From: Candidatus Omnitrophota bacterium
GTDB taxonomy: Bacteria > Omnitrophota > Gorgyraeia > Tantalellales > Tantalellaceae
Length of the DNA stretch: 5,064 bases
Assembly (NCBI GenBank): GCA_030617085.1
Contig: JAUWWB010000085.1
Span: forward strand, 1-5,064
Direction: 5' to 3'
This document shows positions 5,054-5,064 of this stretch, piece after piece. The translations under genes and the position numbers were made by a program. The notes below the pieces were generated by a model, which searched no databases, was not told where the DNA came from, and saw only the letters and a program-made list of their open reading frames with translations. Every line of letters begins with the position of its first letter. Position 1 is the first letter of the stretch.

Positions 5054-5064
5054 ACCGGACTTCC

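Overview
The window reads as ordinary bacterial DNA carrying four protein genes embedded in a dense set of interspersed repeats. A compact plus-strand cluster comes first: a SpoVG-family nucleic-acid-binding protein (303-575), then eight bases later a YraN/UPF0102 nuclease-fold protein (584-958), then, after a 274-base repeat-filled gap, a YifB/ComM-type AAA+ ATPase (1233-2765). The fourth gene (complement of 3212-5053) is convergent. It encodes a 613-residue protein that I cannot name as a whole: twelve pentapeptide repeats, an HD-type metal-dependent phosphohydrolase domain, a hydrophilic linker and an unrecognised alpha/beta C-terminal region.

The yraN-yifB pairing is common in many bacterial phyla and is usually linked to DNA processing or transformation. 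A spoVG-family gene in front is less usual and may link the cluster to post-transcriptional control. The organism cannot be fixed from this sequence. The repeat families, the SpoVG homologue and the style of the large C-terminal domain remind me of uncultured Omnitrophota (former OP3) or a similar environmental lineage. That is inference from memory, not a search result.

The gaps hold more structure than the genes. Bases 1-190 contain a 21-bp tandem repeat running into a perfect 27-bp inverted repeat, then a 7-bp tandem repeat. The 959-1232 and 2766-3211 gaps each hold a nested palindrome. Both palindromes have the same A/T-rich outer arms, built of 7-base units with one conserved 6-base step, but quite different cores: a GAGCGAAGCGAAG hairpin family in one and a 9-bp CACGAAGAT-type repeat in the other. 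The second is also bracketed by 24-bp direct repeats and fills the junction between the convergent genes almost completely. No tRNA, rRNA, CRISPR array, transposase or classical rho-independent terminator was seen.

The best candidates for something undescribed are the modular nested repeats (shared arms, exchangeable cores, hairpins with compensatory stem changes) and the pentapeptide-HD fusion protein.
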